Below, piece by piece: positions 48,281 to 61,664 of a DNA stretch of 64,000 nt. Both the position numbers and the translations under genes were made by a program. The stretch lies in assembly GCA_935421135.1 (NCBI GenBank), contig OW285188.1, forward strand, positions 8,660,733 to 8,724,732, given 5' to 3'. Numbering within the stretch: the stretch's first letter is position 1; every line of letters begins with the position of its first letter. The DNA is from Bugulina stolonifera. Lineage: Eukaryota > Bryozoa > Gymnolaemata > Cheilostomatida > Bugulidae. A model generated the notes under the pieces. The model did no database searches. It was not told where the DNA came from and saw nothing but the letters and a program-made list of their open reading frames with translations.

Positions 48281-51011
48281 CTATGGCTGTGTAAATCATT
48301 GACTGAGAACTTAGAATCTCAGCCTTAAGTTCGATACACCTACTGTACAAACCACCCGCTTTTATGACTTCATAGAACCATGGCAACGCATTTCTATCTA
48401 TCCACTATGCTGTGTAGCGCGTGCACCGTGTACATGTAGCTATGTTACTACTAGGTCCCTGTTATGTTCAATCGATAGTAAATAGGAATTTAATGTTTAT
48501 ATTAAATAGACAAATGAATATTTTAATTATACTGACTCCTCTACATTGTATAACTATTCTACTGGTACTACTGTGTGTTGTGGAAATAAAACAGAGGGAA
48601 AAAAGAATTGCAGAGTTATAGAAACGAATACTATAATGAAATTATACAAATAAAAGTTTGGTATACAAATAGTTAACTGCAGGGTAATGGATAACGACTA
48701 GTTGAAGGTCATCGTCATCATTGCAGAAGTTGTTTTGAATATTTAACTGGATAAATATGACACAAATATTTTAAACCCGTAGTGGCGGAAGTGATTTTCG
48801 GGTACTACATCAGATTTTATAAAAAATTGCCTACCCACTGACACGGCAATCTCTGTATACCAGAACAGACTGCAATCAGAGTGTATGTGTGCTGATATTG
48901 CTGTCATGTAGTGTAGCTCTACACATTATGCGCTGTCGTATACAAATTTATTTATTGTCGTCATCAATATTTCTAAAAATTAAATTTACGCGCATTTCAT
49001 AATGAAACAAATAGCATACATAAACTACATCAGTGTTGTTGAGAAAAACTGGAAAAGCAAATATTTTGTGGAAGGTACTAGCGCAATAAAACCATGGTAC
49101 TATTTCAGGTACACACAGAGTAAGGCATAAATAATTTGTCATTCAACAACATCAGTGTTTCCATAATAAAAAAAAAATCTATTTTTCATAGAAAACGTTG
49201 CTGACAAAGTGGCTGGGAGCTAACCTTCAATACGTGACAATAGGTAAAATATCCGCATTACGTACAAAATGGTTGTGTACCCACAATGCACTGGTTTACT
49301 ACAACTAAATCTACAGTATGAACAGGAACACTGGGATTGCATTTGCATGGACCAATAGCTAGTGAAATACGGTACAGCACGTAATATACAAGTACTTGTA
49401 TATGTGATCACAGCCAAGTATATGTTCATTAGATTAAAGTTGCAAGTGTTCTTTGTGTACATGTACATATCAGTGCAACAATTTGGTTTTTAAGTGCCTT
49501 GGAAGCAACTGGCTAAAATATGAGCTGAATTGAATTTTGTCAAACAGCAAAAATACTTCATGTTTCTGAAATTCAGTTTTTAGTTACTTTACTTGGTTAA
49601 AATAACATTTATACATTTGTGTTCTTCCATGATACACAAGACCAGAGAGGCAAAAGCAGAAAAGCTTTGCATTGTCGGCATTAAATCACGATTGTAATGG
49701 CATCTGCATAATTATGATTGGTACATTATTATTATTATAGATTCCGCAAAATGGTTGAAACAAAAGGGAAGACAATTTCACTTACCAACATACAAATAAT
49801 ATGGTTATTCAGTAACTACATGGTGTACATATACAGGTGCATATCTGCACTCCACAGCACTCTAAGTTATGGTTAGACATTCGCTGCCTTGGGTATTTTT
49901 TGAGCAGTTTTAATTAAAATATTCGACATAGTTGCTCGGTCGACAAAATGGCTGTTGCTCAAAATTGGTAATTTGTCCAAATTTTCCATGGCTGTCAACC
50001 TATTCAGTTTTTTCTTGTCTTATAAAGTAATGCTTCACAGAGAATTGGTTTGACATATTCATGATCTTGTGCCACAATTGTAGTTCGAGGAACTTGTGAC
50101 CAGAAATACAGTATAGTACATCACTATACAAGTTATTACAACATAGACAGTGTGTCTACATGTAGAACTACCTGCAGCTTGTACATGTAACTTACAAATG
50201 TATATTATTTTCAATTTTAATAATTTTGTTGATAGAATACTCAATATGAAATAAAGATAATAATACATGTACAATTGATGAACATACAGTTCAACCATCC
50301 ATTTAATGGATTGTATTCACAGCTAGATACTGTATACATTATGGTACAGGTACACGACTGTATGTATTACTAGTAGGGTTACTTATTTATACAATTATAC
50401 AATGTATATGACGTATTCTACTGGTACTGGAATACCAATTCCCTTGTAAGAGTTGTATTTTCTGTTTATTATAATTACAGTGTATATATATTAGCATCTA
50501 TATGTATAATTATGTACATGTGTTTGGAAGGTATTTGATATTACTGCCACTTCTCATGTTTCCACTTTTTATGGGAACTCTAATGTTGTGTGTGGGGGTT
50601 GGGGTTGCTCTCCTAGACTATACCTGCTATGTATATGTACATATTCCTACATATTTAGTACAACAACTAATTAAATCTGTTTCATTCATCAAACAGTATA
50701 GTATGTGCAATGTAGTGTCAGCTGAAGCTAAGCTAATATTGCCAATTAGTTCACAGCTCTAAAGGTTGTTTAAATTGAGCAAAAGCATGCAATTAATATA
50801 ATTATTACCTATAAAATCAATCGCTGTAGCACATTTTGTCAATAATTATATGTTGAGTAACTTCAGTTTCAAATATTCGCACTATAAAGATATAACGCTG
50901 CCAATCTCATATTGGCAATTCTAAACATAATCACGCCAGTGGCACATATGCTGCATGTACACGGCACCGAATCACTTCAGATTCATCTGCTCCCGACAAA
51001 CAGATTATCAA

Positions 51012-51019
51012 TGACGTCA
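51012..51019 (+). promoter_or_regulatory. Palindromic CRE-like site
   Basis: A perfect TGACGTCA, the CREB/ATF binding palindrome, lies about 420 bp upstream of the TATA box of the peptide precursor gene. Neuropeptide genes are often cAMP-responsive; the link here is inference. Confidence 0.45.
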
Positions 51020-51435
51020 TTTCAGACAGGTTTCAGACAGAATATTTGCCGATTAGTCTAGTGAATGCAGTAGCGCTTGTGAGTATACCACTGTATCAGT
51101 GCGCCTTATAATAAATGTGCAAATACATATTACATGTGTACATGTATATTCATAATATTACAGTACATAATAACGTGTGGGTGCTTTTCGCCTTTTGTTA
51201 TATAATATAGTAATTATATACAATTCATACATGTACCCGTATAACACTGGTAAAAATGCAGGTACTGTATAATACGTGCATATACAGTGACTCTATTGAT
51301 GTACCTCAAGGGAGTGTTTCACAATTCTAGCCCTAGACTCTGAAACTAAATACGGTTACATGTTTGGGGCCTCCCTTGCGCTACTCATTGATTATCTACG
51401 ATTACGACGTGTAAACCCATATTCTATACTCATTG

Positions 51436-51472
51436 TATATAAACGATGACACGGTTGATAGCTTGTCAGTGT
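51436..51472 (+). promoter_or_regulatory. TATA box and initiator of the peptide precursor gene
   Basis: TATATAAA (51436-51443) is followed by TCAGTGT (51466-51472), a good initiator match with its A at 51468, 32 nt downstream of the TATA start. That is the usual spacing. It predicts a 5' UTR of about 210 nt before the ATG at 51681. Confidence 0.65.
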
Positions 51473-51680
51473 AGCATCAACTGTTATCTGATTCGTATCA
51501 CACACATAAAATAAAATAATATATATTTGTATAAATATTTCGTTTACTATTTCACTAAATAGTATACACTACTGTTAATCGTGAACAAACATTGGAAATT
51601 GAAAGTGTCACTGAGGGGAGATAACTTACTCAACAAGATTCGTGATTACACACTGTCGAGAACGCTGTAGAAGATAATAT

Positions 51681-52100
51681 ATGAAGATGAAACATGCGAC
51701 ATTGTTGACTCTGTTATCAGTACTCGTAGGATTCTATGTAGCTGCACAAGGACAAGGAGTAGAGAAGAGGAAAATGTCTCAGCTAAAGCTATTTCGTTGC
51801 GCACGACTGTGTGAGATGGAGCTAGGAGGTAATGACTGCGACTGCCATCTAGTCCACTTTGGCAAACGAGGAAAGGACAATTTCAAGTCAGAGAATTACT
51901 CTCTAGAACAGCAAGTTAGCGAAGAGAACAATGAGAGTAGTTATAAATCTAAAAGCAGTGCAATGACCTCTCAAGAAAAAGAGTTGGAAGAAGATAACTA
52001 TTACAGAGGTCTTGTGATTAGGCTGATCTATCAGATCATCTCACAACGTCGTGAGCCAGCGCTACGTAATCGAGTTCCTTTCGGCTATCAAAGACCCTGA
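51681..52100 (+). CDS. Secreted peptide precursor with one amidated four-cysteine peptide (unrecognised family)
   Basis: A 139-residue intronless frame. Residues 1-22 form a signal peptide (basic start, then LLTLLSVLVGFYVAA). After a short spacer comes Lys-Arg (29-30), then a peptide of about 30 residues, then Gly-Lys-Arg (61-63), the classic amidation and cleavage signal. The predicted mature peptide (31/32-60) begins KMSQLKLFRCARLCEME and ends NDCDCHLVHF-amide. Its cysteines at 40, 44, 53 and 55 are spaced C-x3-C-x8-C-x-C, which would let a CxxxC helix be tied to a CxC strand by two disulfides. The remaining 76 residues are acidic, serine-rich and cysteine-free, and end in a basic, Pro-rich tail. 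Upstream lie a TATA box, an initiator and a CRE-like site. I infer a neuropeptide or peptide hormone; a secreted defence or venom-type peptide with the same fold is the alternative. No family matched from memory. Confidence 0.8.
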   Translation: MKMKHATLLTLLSVLVGFYVAAQGQGVEKRKMSQLKLFRCARLCEMELGGNDCDCHLVHFGKRGKDNFKSENYSLEQQVSEENNESSYKSKSSAMTSQEKELEEDNYYRGLVIRLIYQIISQRREPALRNRVPFGYQRP

Positions 52101-53190
52101 ACTATAGCAAGTTGTAATTGTCATACTTGTAACGTATCTACTTAGTGCATAATGTCCATCAGTGTATTTTACTAACTTGTATGCCTTGTTTCATTGGTCG
52201 CAAAATGGAACCTACAATATATTTTATTACAGTGGCATTTTAAGCTGTGTACTGCAAGGTAGATGTTAACTTGAGAATATGCAAAGAATAATACAATATG
52301 AATGAGAAAAAACCGGAAATATGTAATTTTATTAATTGGGCCTACAAGTAGCACAGAATACTGCAGTATACAATAGTGCTGGATATTAATTGCTTTCTTC
52401 AACTACATGACTAACGAACATGTAAAACATAAACGTACACGTATTTTCAAGTATCATTGTGCGTTGCAGGTACATGTCATGTGCAATATATGCATCGAGA
52501 CATCAGAGTTCTGAGCTTTCTACCAACAGGTTTATATTGTCTACAACATGTAAGTTTGTTTTGGGTATTGGGCAGAAATTTTTGATAAAAAGCTAGTTTA
52601 AAGTTGTAGCAGATTTTCAGATAAATCACCACATAATATTTTGACATTTTATTACTACACCTGTGTAACAGCACCACTCTAGAAGTAGGCCTACAACTAA
52701 TACAACAATTTACAAACAATACACATGATGTGGAAACAATATTAATGTCAAATGCCTCTCTTTCTAACAAATAGATATTTACCAGAGGGAATAAAATAAA
52801 TACTAGTAATTAATGACTTGGGAATATATAGATATGCATGCAGACAGTAAATTATAATATATAGCTTAAAATTGGGTCACGACAATAATTACAAATTTAA
52901 ACAGGTTATATATAGTTTCCAAATCTAAATATACAGGCCAAACTAATAATACATGCTGGTGACAACGAGATACTTCCATAGCCTTAGTCACTACAAACTA
53001 ATGTCAGTTTCATAATATCCATTAATTTAAGTTGCTTTCATAGATTTAGTGGTTTGACAATAATTGTATGTCTTAGTCTAATTCTAATCTAATTCATCTG
53101 CCCAGAGTCTAACACAGCATTAAATCTCTTCCTGTTGGGTAGGCTATACTTCAGCACAACTGTATAGTAGACCTCAAAGATATGACTATA
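52101..53190. other. Convergent 3' flanks of the peptide gene and MOB4
   Basis: An AT-rich stretch with no gene. AATAAA-type hexamers occur on the plus strand near 52790 and on the minus strand near 52645; either could end one of the converging transcripts, but this cannot be settled from sequence. Confidence 0.4.
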
Positions 53191-56100
53191 CTAAGCCTCA
53201 CTTTCACCTGCTTCTTCTAAGATAGGCACTATCAGGTTGTCGTTAGACATGAGGCCATATTTGAGTACGTAGGTACTGAATCGTTTACAGAGAGCCGTCT
53301 CGTTCTACAATGTATAATCAAATAGGATAGTAAGAGGTCAAGGCCAACTTATCTGTAACAGAGACAGATAGATTTATCTCTGTTCACAAAATTAATGATG
53401 TCAGTATATATGTTGTATTTTCTTAGTTCTTTTACTAATTTGACAATTTTTTTTCGAAACATGTTCAATTAATTACAATCAGCTGAAAAGTCAGAGATAC
53501 TGAAAAAGAGGAGAGGAAAGTTTATATCCCAAACTCTCAACTTCAAAGTTGTACGATTTTGTTTTCAAAAGATAACAATGAGCAACCTTGTCACCAGGTT
53601 TTCAGGTAATGCATTATATTGTAGAGAAGTTGATGCAGACAGAATGATGGATCCAAGGCTTGCTGAATAGCAGTGCAGGATACAGTTCCCAAGAGAATAT
53701 AAATTTCTTAAAATCTTATTACAAAACCAGATTAAAACATAAATTATGCATTTGCATGTTTTGATTCATCCCACCTATTCTATGTATGAGAGATTCCTAT
53801 AAAATATAATGTTTAAATGTGTTATAGTGTGTCCTGAAGCCTCAAGGAAATGGGGACAATGTTCGAATTGGAAAATACAGAATTGGAAAATACCGATATT
53901 AGGAGTAGCATAAATATGGAAACCAAATGCAAAACGAGGGCATACGAATGAAAAGAACCAAGTTAAATATAGAGTTTACCTACTAACTAGCAGGTAATGA
54001 GAGTTGTAAGAATGGAGGTAGGAAAATGAAAAAAATTGAGGCAGAAAGGTGGAACAACGACACAACTCCATATTAATGTAATGTCATCATATTCAGACTT
54101 GGTATGTGGTAATCCTAAATAGTAACTTCTCACCCATAACAGTACTTGAGATACATTGGGAGGGTATTATATTCTATTACACAAGTGACAACAGTGTCTC
54201 AGATTTAGTGTGGCTGTTATGAGTGCATTTTTTGCTGTGTGTATTCCTCATTGAAATGTATCACAAATGACAGCGATGTTTCCCAAAGATTCGGCAGCGT
54301 TAAAGCAGTCAGCAAACGCACACCATACAAACTAGTTTGCTATAACCATTGGTTATTAATTTACTACAAATATGGATTATTCATTCCGTTATCTTTGTGC
54401 ATAAATTTGAATGATCAGATACAAACGAATTACAAATTAACAAAACCAATTTACATGTATATAATGCAACCGGCATGTACGGTCAGTTCCGGCGAGTCTA
54501 TGGCCCAGCTATTTAAAATAGCTTGGGACTGCCTACACATCACATCCTGCCGTCACATCACATGATATGTATATGCCCAGTACAAATAATTATGTCGATG
54601 ATTTAACTGTCCACACAGAACCAGATCCACAGCCAATCAGAGACAACATGATTGGGCGAGGCTGGTTGGCTGTCGTCACTAATTTTACTACTAAAACATC
54701 CCAAATCAAATTAGACTAAAACAGTTAGTGATTGTCTAAAATAATTCATAAACTTTTTTGTTACCTACTATTTGCAACAGCACTGACTTTTAATGCAATA
54801 AAGTAAAACTTGAAATGCAATGTCAAATAAGAATAGCATAGGGGATGAAGGTGATTCCCTCAAAGTATATGTAGATAATAGAACAATAACAAACGACATG
54901 TTTTCAAGAAAGTCCTATTATTAATAATGAAAAAGTTAGTATGGCATTCTTAGACCAGTGCTGTCATGGTTTTACGCCAATATTTCCAGTCTGATTTAAC
55001 TAAAATGTTCCCGACCAGCTGAGCCCAGATATACATAGACTATGAAGTAGAGAAGTCATTACTCTGGCTAACTGGTGTCAGTTAATACAGGGAATATTAA
55101 ATATTCACAGAATCAAAACCTGTCAAAAAGGTATTGTTCATCTCCTGGGCCATTCACCAACCCCAACAATAACAAGACATAAAAATATGTATATTTACAT
55201 ATAATAAAGCTATATGTATATTACTAGAGGTTTAGATTAATAAAATATGACTATTAAGTTATACCCTAGAACGATATTGATTATATGTATGCTCAATACT
55301 CACTGGATTGGCGGTACATGCACAGTACTCGTGTCACATATTGATATCTAGGGTTCCATCGAGGGTAATATTGGGTGGATAGCTTCTCTACCCCCCCCCC
55401 CCCCCATGGTCTAACTGGATACCAAAATTATTGGTAGATTTTTAATAAAGGTACTCATATTATAGTTGAGAATGTTAGAGATTTGTCATCGTCGTGAATA
55501 GAGAGTGAGACAAGAGAATCTGTACATTGTCAAATGGTATGAAAGTACAACATAGGTAAATAATTCCTAGGTATTGAAATCCTACACTCTAAAGAAGCTG
55601 TGGTATATGGCATACATGGACTCATTCATAATTTATTTTTCTATGAAGTAAAAGTGTCATTTCAGGGAATACTCTTGATAATAGGGTTGTTGACCTCCCA
55701 GAAGTAGAGAATTCAGTATTACTTCAACTGAGAGACATGGATTGATGGAGAGGGGTCTTTTAACTGATGCCGCAATTTATATCATAATAACTTTAATTGA
55801 GGAGACTTTCAGGCAATTCATATCGAGCTAAATGGAAGTATGTTTATTTTTTATTTTGATGAAAAATTCTAGCTTGGAAGCTCTGTGTGGATTTTAATAT
55901 TTTTAAAAATCTCATATAATCTTAACTCGGAACTCCTGGAGGCAAAATTTGCATGCGGAATTCCCATAGTAATATATACACAGGCTTTTAAAGGTGAGCC
56001 TTCTCACCCTCTAACTCCTTGCTTGATATGTACCTCTTTCCCTCCCCCAGGCGCCACCTTGTGCTACACAAACCAAGTAGCAGCTACAGTTATCTGGTTA

Positions 56101-59100
56101 CATGATACCACCACAGATAAAACATAATAGAAACTAATGGATGCTCACCTCGAATTCATCAAATATAGGTTTATGGTGGAAGTAGGCGTGGGAGAATATC
56201 CTGTAGACCCGTCTGCATACAGAACCAAGCTTAGCTACAGACGACTCTTTGATACTGTTCCTGCATGCACATGTTATAGTGTAAGTATATGATATATTGG
56301 TATAGAGTAAGTATATGTTATATTGGTATAGAGTAAGTATATGTTATATTGGTATAGAGTAAGTATATGTTATATTGGTATAGAGTAAGTATATGTTATA
56401 TTGGTATAGAGTAAGTATATGTTATATTGGTATAGAGTAAGCATATGTTATATTGGTATAGAGTAAGTATATGTTATATTGGTATAGAGTAAGTATATGT
56501 TATATTGGTATAGAGTAAGTATATGATATATTGATATAGAGTAAGTATATGTTATATTGGTATAGAGTAAGCATATGTTATATTGATATATAGTAAGTAT
56601 ATGTTATATTGGTATAGAGTAAGTATATGATATATTGGTATAGAGTAAGTATATGATATATTGGTATAGAGTAAGTATATGTTATATTGGTATAGAGTAA
56701 GTATATGATATATTGGTATAGTGTAAGTATATGATATATTGGTATAGAGTAAGTATATGATATATTGGTATAGAGTAAGTATATGATATATTGGTATAGA
56801 GTAAGTATATGTTATATTGGTATAGAGTAAGTATACGTTATATTGGTATAGTGTAAGTGTATGATATATTGGTATAGAGTAAGTATATGTTATATTGGTA
56901 TAGAGTAAGTATGTGTTATATTGGTATAGAGTAAGTATATGATATATTGGTATATAGTAAGTATATGTTATATTGATATAGAGTAAGTATATGTTATATT
57001 GGTATATAGTAAGTATATGATATATTGGTATAGAGTAAGTATATGATATATTGGTATAGAGTAAGTATATGTTATATTGGTATAGAGTAAGTATACGTTA
57101 TATTGGTATAGTGTAAGTGTATGATATATTGGTATAGAGTAAGTATATGTTATATTGGTATATAGTAAGTATATGATATATTGGTATAGAGTAAGTATAC
57201 GTTATATTGGTATAGTGTAAGTGTATGATATATTGGTATAGAGTAAGTATACGTTATATTGGTATATAGTAAGTATATGATATATTGGTATAGAGTAAGT
57301 ATATGTTATATTGGTATAGAGTAAGTATATGATATATTGGTATAGAGTAAGTATACGTTATATTGGTATAGTGTAAGTGTATGATATATTGGTATAGAGT
57401 AAGTATACGTTATATTGGTATAGAGTAAGTATATGTTATATTGGTATAGAGTAAGTATATGATATATTGGTATAGAGTAAGTATATGATATATTGGTATA
57501 GTGTAAGTATATGATATATTGGTATAGAGTAAGTATATGATATATTGGTATAGAGTAAGTATATGTTATATTGGTATAGAGTAAGTATATGTTATATTGG
57601 TATAGAGTAAGTATATGATATATTGGTATAGAGTAAGTATATGTTATATTGGTATATAGTAAGTATATGATATATTGGTATAGAGTAAGTATATGATATA
57701 TTGGTATAGAGTAAGTATATGATATATTGGTATAGAGTAAGTATATGATATATTGGTATAGAGTAAGTATATGTTATATTGGTATAGAGTATGTATATGT
57801 TATATTGGTATAGAGTAAGTATATGTTATATTGGTATAGAGTAAGTATATGTTATATTGGTATAGAGTAAGTATATGTTATATTGGTATAGAGTAAGTAT
57901 ATGTTATATTGGTATAGAGTAAGTATATGTTATATTGGTATAGAGTAAGTATATGTTATATTGGTATAGAGTAAGTATATGTTATATTGGTATAGAGTAA
58001 GTATATGTTATATTGGTATAGAGTAAGTATATGATATATTGGTATAGAGTAAGTATATGATATATTGGTATAGAGTAAGTATATGTTATATTGGTATAGA
58101 GTAAGTATATGATATATTGGTATATAGTAAGTATATGTTATATTGGTATAGAGTAAGTATATGTTATATTGGTATATAGTAAGTATATGTTATATTGGTA
58201 TATAGTAAGTATATGTTATATTGGTATAGAGTAAGTATATGTTATATTGGTATAGAGTAAGTATATGATATATTGGTATAGAGTAAGTATATGATATATT
58301 GGTATAGAGTAAGTATATGTTATATTGGTATATAGTAAGTATATGATATATTGGTATAGAGTAAGTATATGTTATATTGGTATAGAGTAAGTATATGTTA
58401 TATTGGTATATAGTAAGTATATGTTATATTGGTATAGAGTAAGTATATGTTATATTGGTATATAGTACGCAGATGTTATATCACGATATTACAAAACGTA
58501 TACCAGTTCAGTACATGCATGTGCACGTGTAGCTATATTGGGAGAATCATACAATGGATTTTCGACCCCATTACACTTTACATGACCTGTAGAAGCTTAT
58601 ATAAGCTAAAGTGCAATTTGCCAGGGGTAGGGCAAGATATTAACGAGGGAACGCATATTAAATCAGTACGTTGGTATTCCATATCAACAATGAATTGCTG
58701 CCACTATTTTATAAACATAGTAAATTGCTGTCTTGAGGATTTAACATAGCTTGGAAATACATTGTACATATAAACCAATTTAATTTTTTTCTAATTTTGT
58801 ACCAACTTGAATTTATTTGAATAATGCCTACACATTCCATAGAATCGACGTATATGTGGTAAAAGTTATATAACATACTACAGGTACATACAGTCACGTG
58901 CTATATACTGCATGCAGTATATAGCACGTGGCTATATGTACTACATAAAAAAATTCACCGGGCTTATACTCCTCGGCGTGACCAGCCCCTTGCAGCTCGT
59001 GCCGCCAGGTGCCAATGTTGGCCAACTCCCTCTGAAAAAGGTCCAAATGACATGGCTTTTTGGCAGGGGTAGAGGAGTTGCCTTGAAGCCACGCTAGTTT

Positions 59101-60933
59101 GCATGACCCCAAGGACTTTTAGAAAGCACAGGAGCAATTGTGGTTGGATGCTCTTCCTAACACCACCGTGACTGGTATTCGAACCTGGGACCTTCAGCAT
59201 GAAGGTTCAGAATTCTAACCACTAAGCCACGGCTGCTCCTGCGTTATGTACTACATACTACATGTATATACAGCCACACGCTATGTACCTGTAGTATAAC
59301 TTCCCTCTATTTATATGATACAATTAGCATACAGTATATACTATATAGTACAGTTTATACTACTGTATATGTATATATTATACTATAGATAACACAATTT
59401 ATACTCAGTATGTTATACCAGGATAAGATTTCTACATGTTATGTATTATTTTATTTTTGAGTACAAAACATCAATAATAGTGTACAGGAATTATATAACA
59501 TAAATATACATTCCGTGATACTGCGTCATGTAGGTAGTATACTAATTACTTATATGTTATTATTAATAAATCGTCATATAGAACATGATAGATATGACAC
59601 ACCATGGACACACTATCTACTTATCTATAAATATAATAATACTTGTTACAACATTACTTTGATATACAATACATGTATTATATTACCTGCTCGGAAAATA
59701 TTTGCTGCTATTCAGTAGACAAGCAGCGCCATCTAGTGTGTGCCGAGTATAGTCTATGGCTGGACACTAAAATTACACACAATTCAAATTATATTTATAT
59801 ACTAATATAGAGCAGCATACCCAAGAGGTGGTATAATGCAAAGGGTACATAAGTACAGGAATACAAGTACATAGTATAGTCACAACAGTACGCTATACAT
59901 GTACCCACAGTACACCGTATTATATGAGAATATTTATACGTCTGCTGTTAATAGAGCAACAGGAAGGAAACAGGATACACCAACAACTACACATTGTATA
60001 TCGTCTTACCGTAAACCACTGAGGATTATAAATCTTTCTCTACATTTAAAAATAAATAATTCCAGTGTAAGACTAATTAAATATAATCATATACAGAGAA
60101 GGTACCTCCTTAGGTGTCTTGTGAGCAGCACATAGAAATATCCACTGCTCTGTGGCTGTCATTTGAGTACATGTCTCAGGATTACACTCCTCCTGTAGTC
60201 TTACAGCTAGACCATTCAGCTCCATACAGAACTGCCTGTGGAAGATAACATCTTATTTAATAAGTCTGTGAATATCTATATACTATTACTGTATAACACA
60301 ACATGTAGGGGTGACCTGGGCACAATAGGCCTATATTACATAGAACTATATCCATTTATACCAAACACGTATATTATTAACAAGACATTGGTGTAGTTCA
60401 TTTACCACACTAGAAATTTGGATTTGCCCTTCCTTGCCTGTAAACAGGTATTACAACTCCAAACTACAACAATATTAATTTTACTGTATAAACAGGAACT
60501 ATACTGCATACATGTGCATATCTTCTACATATTTTATATACGTATGTTATGTGCAGTCTACATGTACTCAAGTTGTCATGGATACGAATATTCCTATTAT
60601 TCGCTTATTTTTACAAAAGTAGTTGTGAGTTGTACACTGGGACAGTTTGTTACGCAAAGACCATTGACCCTTGAACACATATGTAGGGCTATATTAGAAC
60701 AAAGGAAGACAGAATACAAAGGTAGATAACACCAAATCACTATAAAGTAGAGACTGTGGACCAACCAACCTGAGATGTTCATATTTCCACACCCCCTCAT
60801 CTTGGCCCTCTGGTGGTTCTAGAATCAGGTCTATATTATGAGTTTCTGCTCTAATTAGTTGTTGGATGTACTGCTGTACTACCACTGTACTGTCCATCTC
60901 TTCAAACAACTGTGTAGGCCAGTTACACCATTC
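53191..60933 (-). CDS. MOB4: MOB4 (phocein), 5'-incomplete: coding exons 2-6
   Basis: MOB-family adaptor of the STRIPAK complex (striatin-PP2A), linked to vesicle traffic and Hippo control. Exons: 60770-60933, 60106-60235, 59687-59766, 56149-56260, 53191-53304; all junctions keep phase and give 199 residues. Sequence is very close to vertebrate MOB4: [59 protein letters not shown] then [54 protein letters not shown] and [17 protein letters not shown]. The zinc ligands of the MOB fold are present: Cys in NPETC, Cys in KECPA, and the two His of HAYFHH. Exon 1, encoding about the first 20 residues, is not found up to 64000, so intron 1 exceeds 3 kb. The gene is convergent with the peptide precursor gene. 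Confidence 0.95.
56278..58467. repeat. 26-bp minisatellite, about 84 copies, 2.2 kb
   Basis: The unit is gtaagtatatgttatattgg plus tataga. Variants alternate at a few sites (gtta or gata; agagt, atagt or agtgt). It starts about 17 nt from the MOB4 exon 5 acceptor. A three-variant block containing tacgttatattggtatagtg then taagtgtatg recurs near 56832, 57091, 57197 and 57355, showing higher-order duplication. Confidence 0.96.
58895..58930. repeat. Perfect 36-bp palindrome
   Basis: cacgtgctatatactgca is followed at once by its exact reverse complement, with no spacer. It ends five bases before the SINE target duplication. It includes two CACGTG E-box hexamers at its outer ends. Confidence 0.95.
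58948..59244 (-). mobile_element. tRNA-derived SINE, 297 bp, with 13-bp target duplication
   Basis: On the minus strand the head reads AGCCGTGGCTTAGTGGTTAG (Pol III A box), and about 35 nt later CCAGGTTCGAATACCAG (B box), as in a tRNA; an anticodon-like arm lies between. A body with GGAAGAGCATCCAACC follows, then a GC-richer 3' part ending GGTGAATTTTTTT. The identical 13-mer tatgtactacata flanks it at 58935-58947 and 59245-59257. The intact duplication suggests a young insertion in MOB4 intron 4. The open frames across it are not genes. Confidence 0.85.
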
Positions 60934-61664
60934 CTAGAGTTAGATGATCAGGAGGAGATTATTATACAACTAATAACCATGTATCACGTGTCTATAGCAT
61001 AGATGAAGAGTGTGTGGATAGAGGAGGGCTACAGGGACATCAGGGAACAACTAACTGAACTGATATCAACAATTCCAAGATAAACTGAGTTACAAGTAGG
61101 CCTAGTTGACCTAAAAAAGGTACATAACTATTACAGACTGAGAGAAGATGACCTACATATGATAGACTGAGAGAAGATGACCTACATATGATAGACTGAG
61201 AGAAGATGACCTACATGTACATATGATAGACTGATATATATGATCTAAACTTATGAAAACATTTAACACTAAAAATAAAAGTTTTATCTGCGGTTAAAAG
61301 AAGCTCAATACGGAGCAGAGCAAAATGTAGACTCCAGTAGAACTAGATTGCTAAAACATTTCATTACTAGTAGTCTCTTATACTGTTTAAATTGTTTAAA
61401 TACACTCATCAAATAACGCTGTTTGAGATTAGCATACATGCAATGTTGTGTCCTGATTCACGGCACAGCCTCCATAGACATTCACACCTACATTCTACCA
61501 TCATTGCATCGATATTAAGTGTGTGTACTGTAATTCACATTTTATCTGCATATTCGATGTACATGTATACACTCCTAATACGTTACCTGCATTACTATTG
61601 CATATTTTATTAACTGTTATTGTGGTAATGTTTCTCTGACATCGCATAAACAGTCTTCTATTAA

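Larger units (their letters stand above)
37722..51011. other. Gene-poor intergenic region
   Basis: This 13-kb AT-rich interval between the NBEAL start and the peptide gene has no confident gene. It contains the hAT-like element at 38425, a hairpin at 39510, a palindrome at 40950, the 15-bp minisatellite at 41861, the MITE at 43800 and two exon-like minus-strand frames (47465-47675, 48170-48280). TACATG-rich self-complementary patches are frequent, for example at 41523-41552. Confidence 0.5.

Noticed and set aside
58894..59200. Open frames on both strands within the SINE
   Set aside because: They lie inside a tRNA-derived element bounded by a target duplication.
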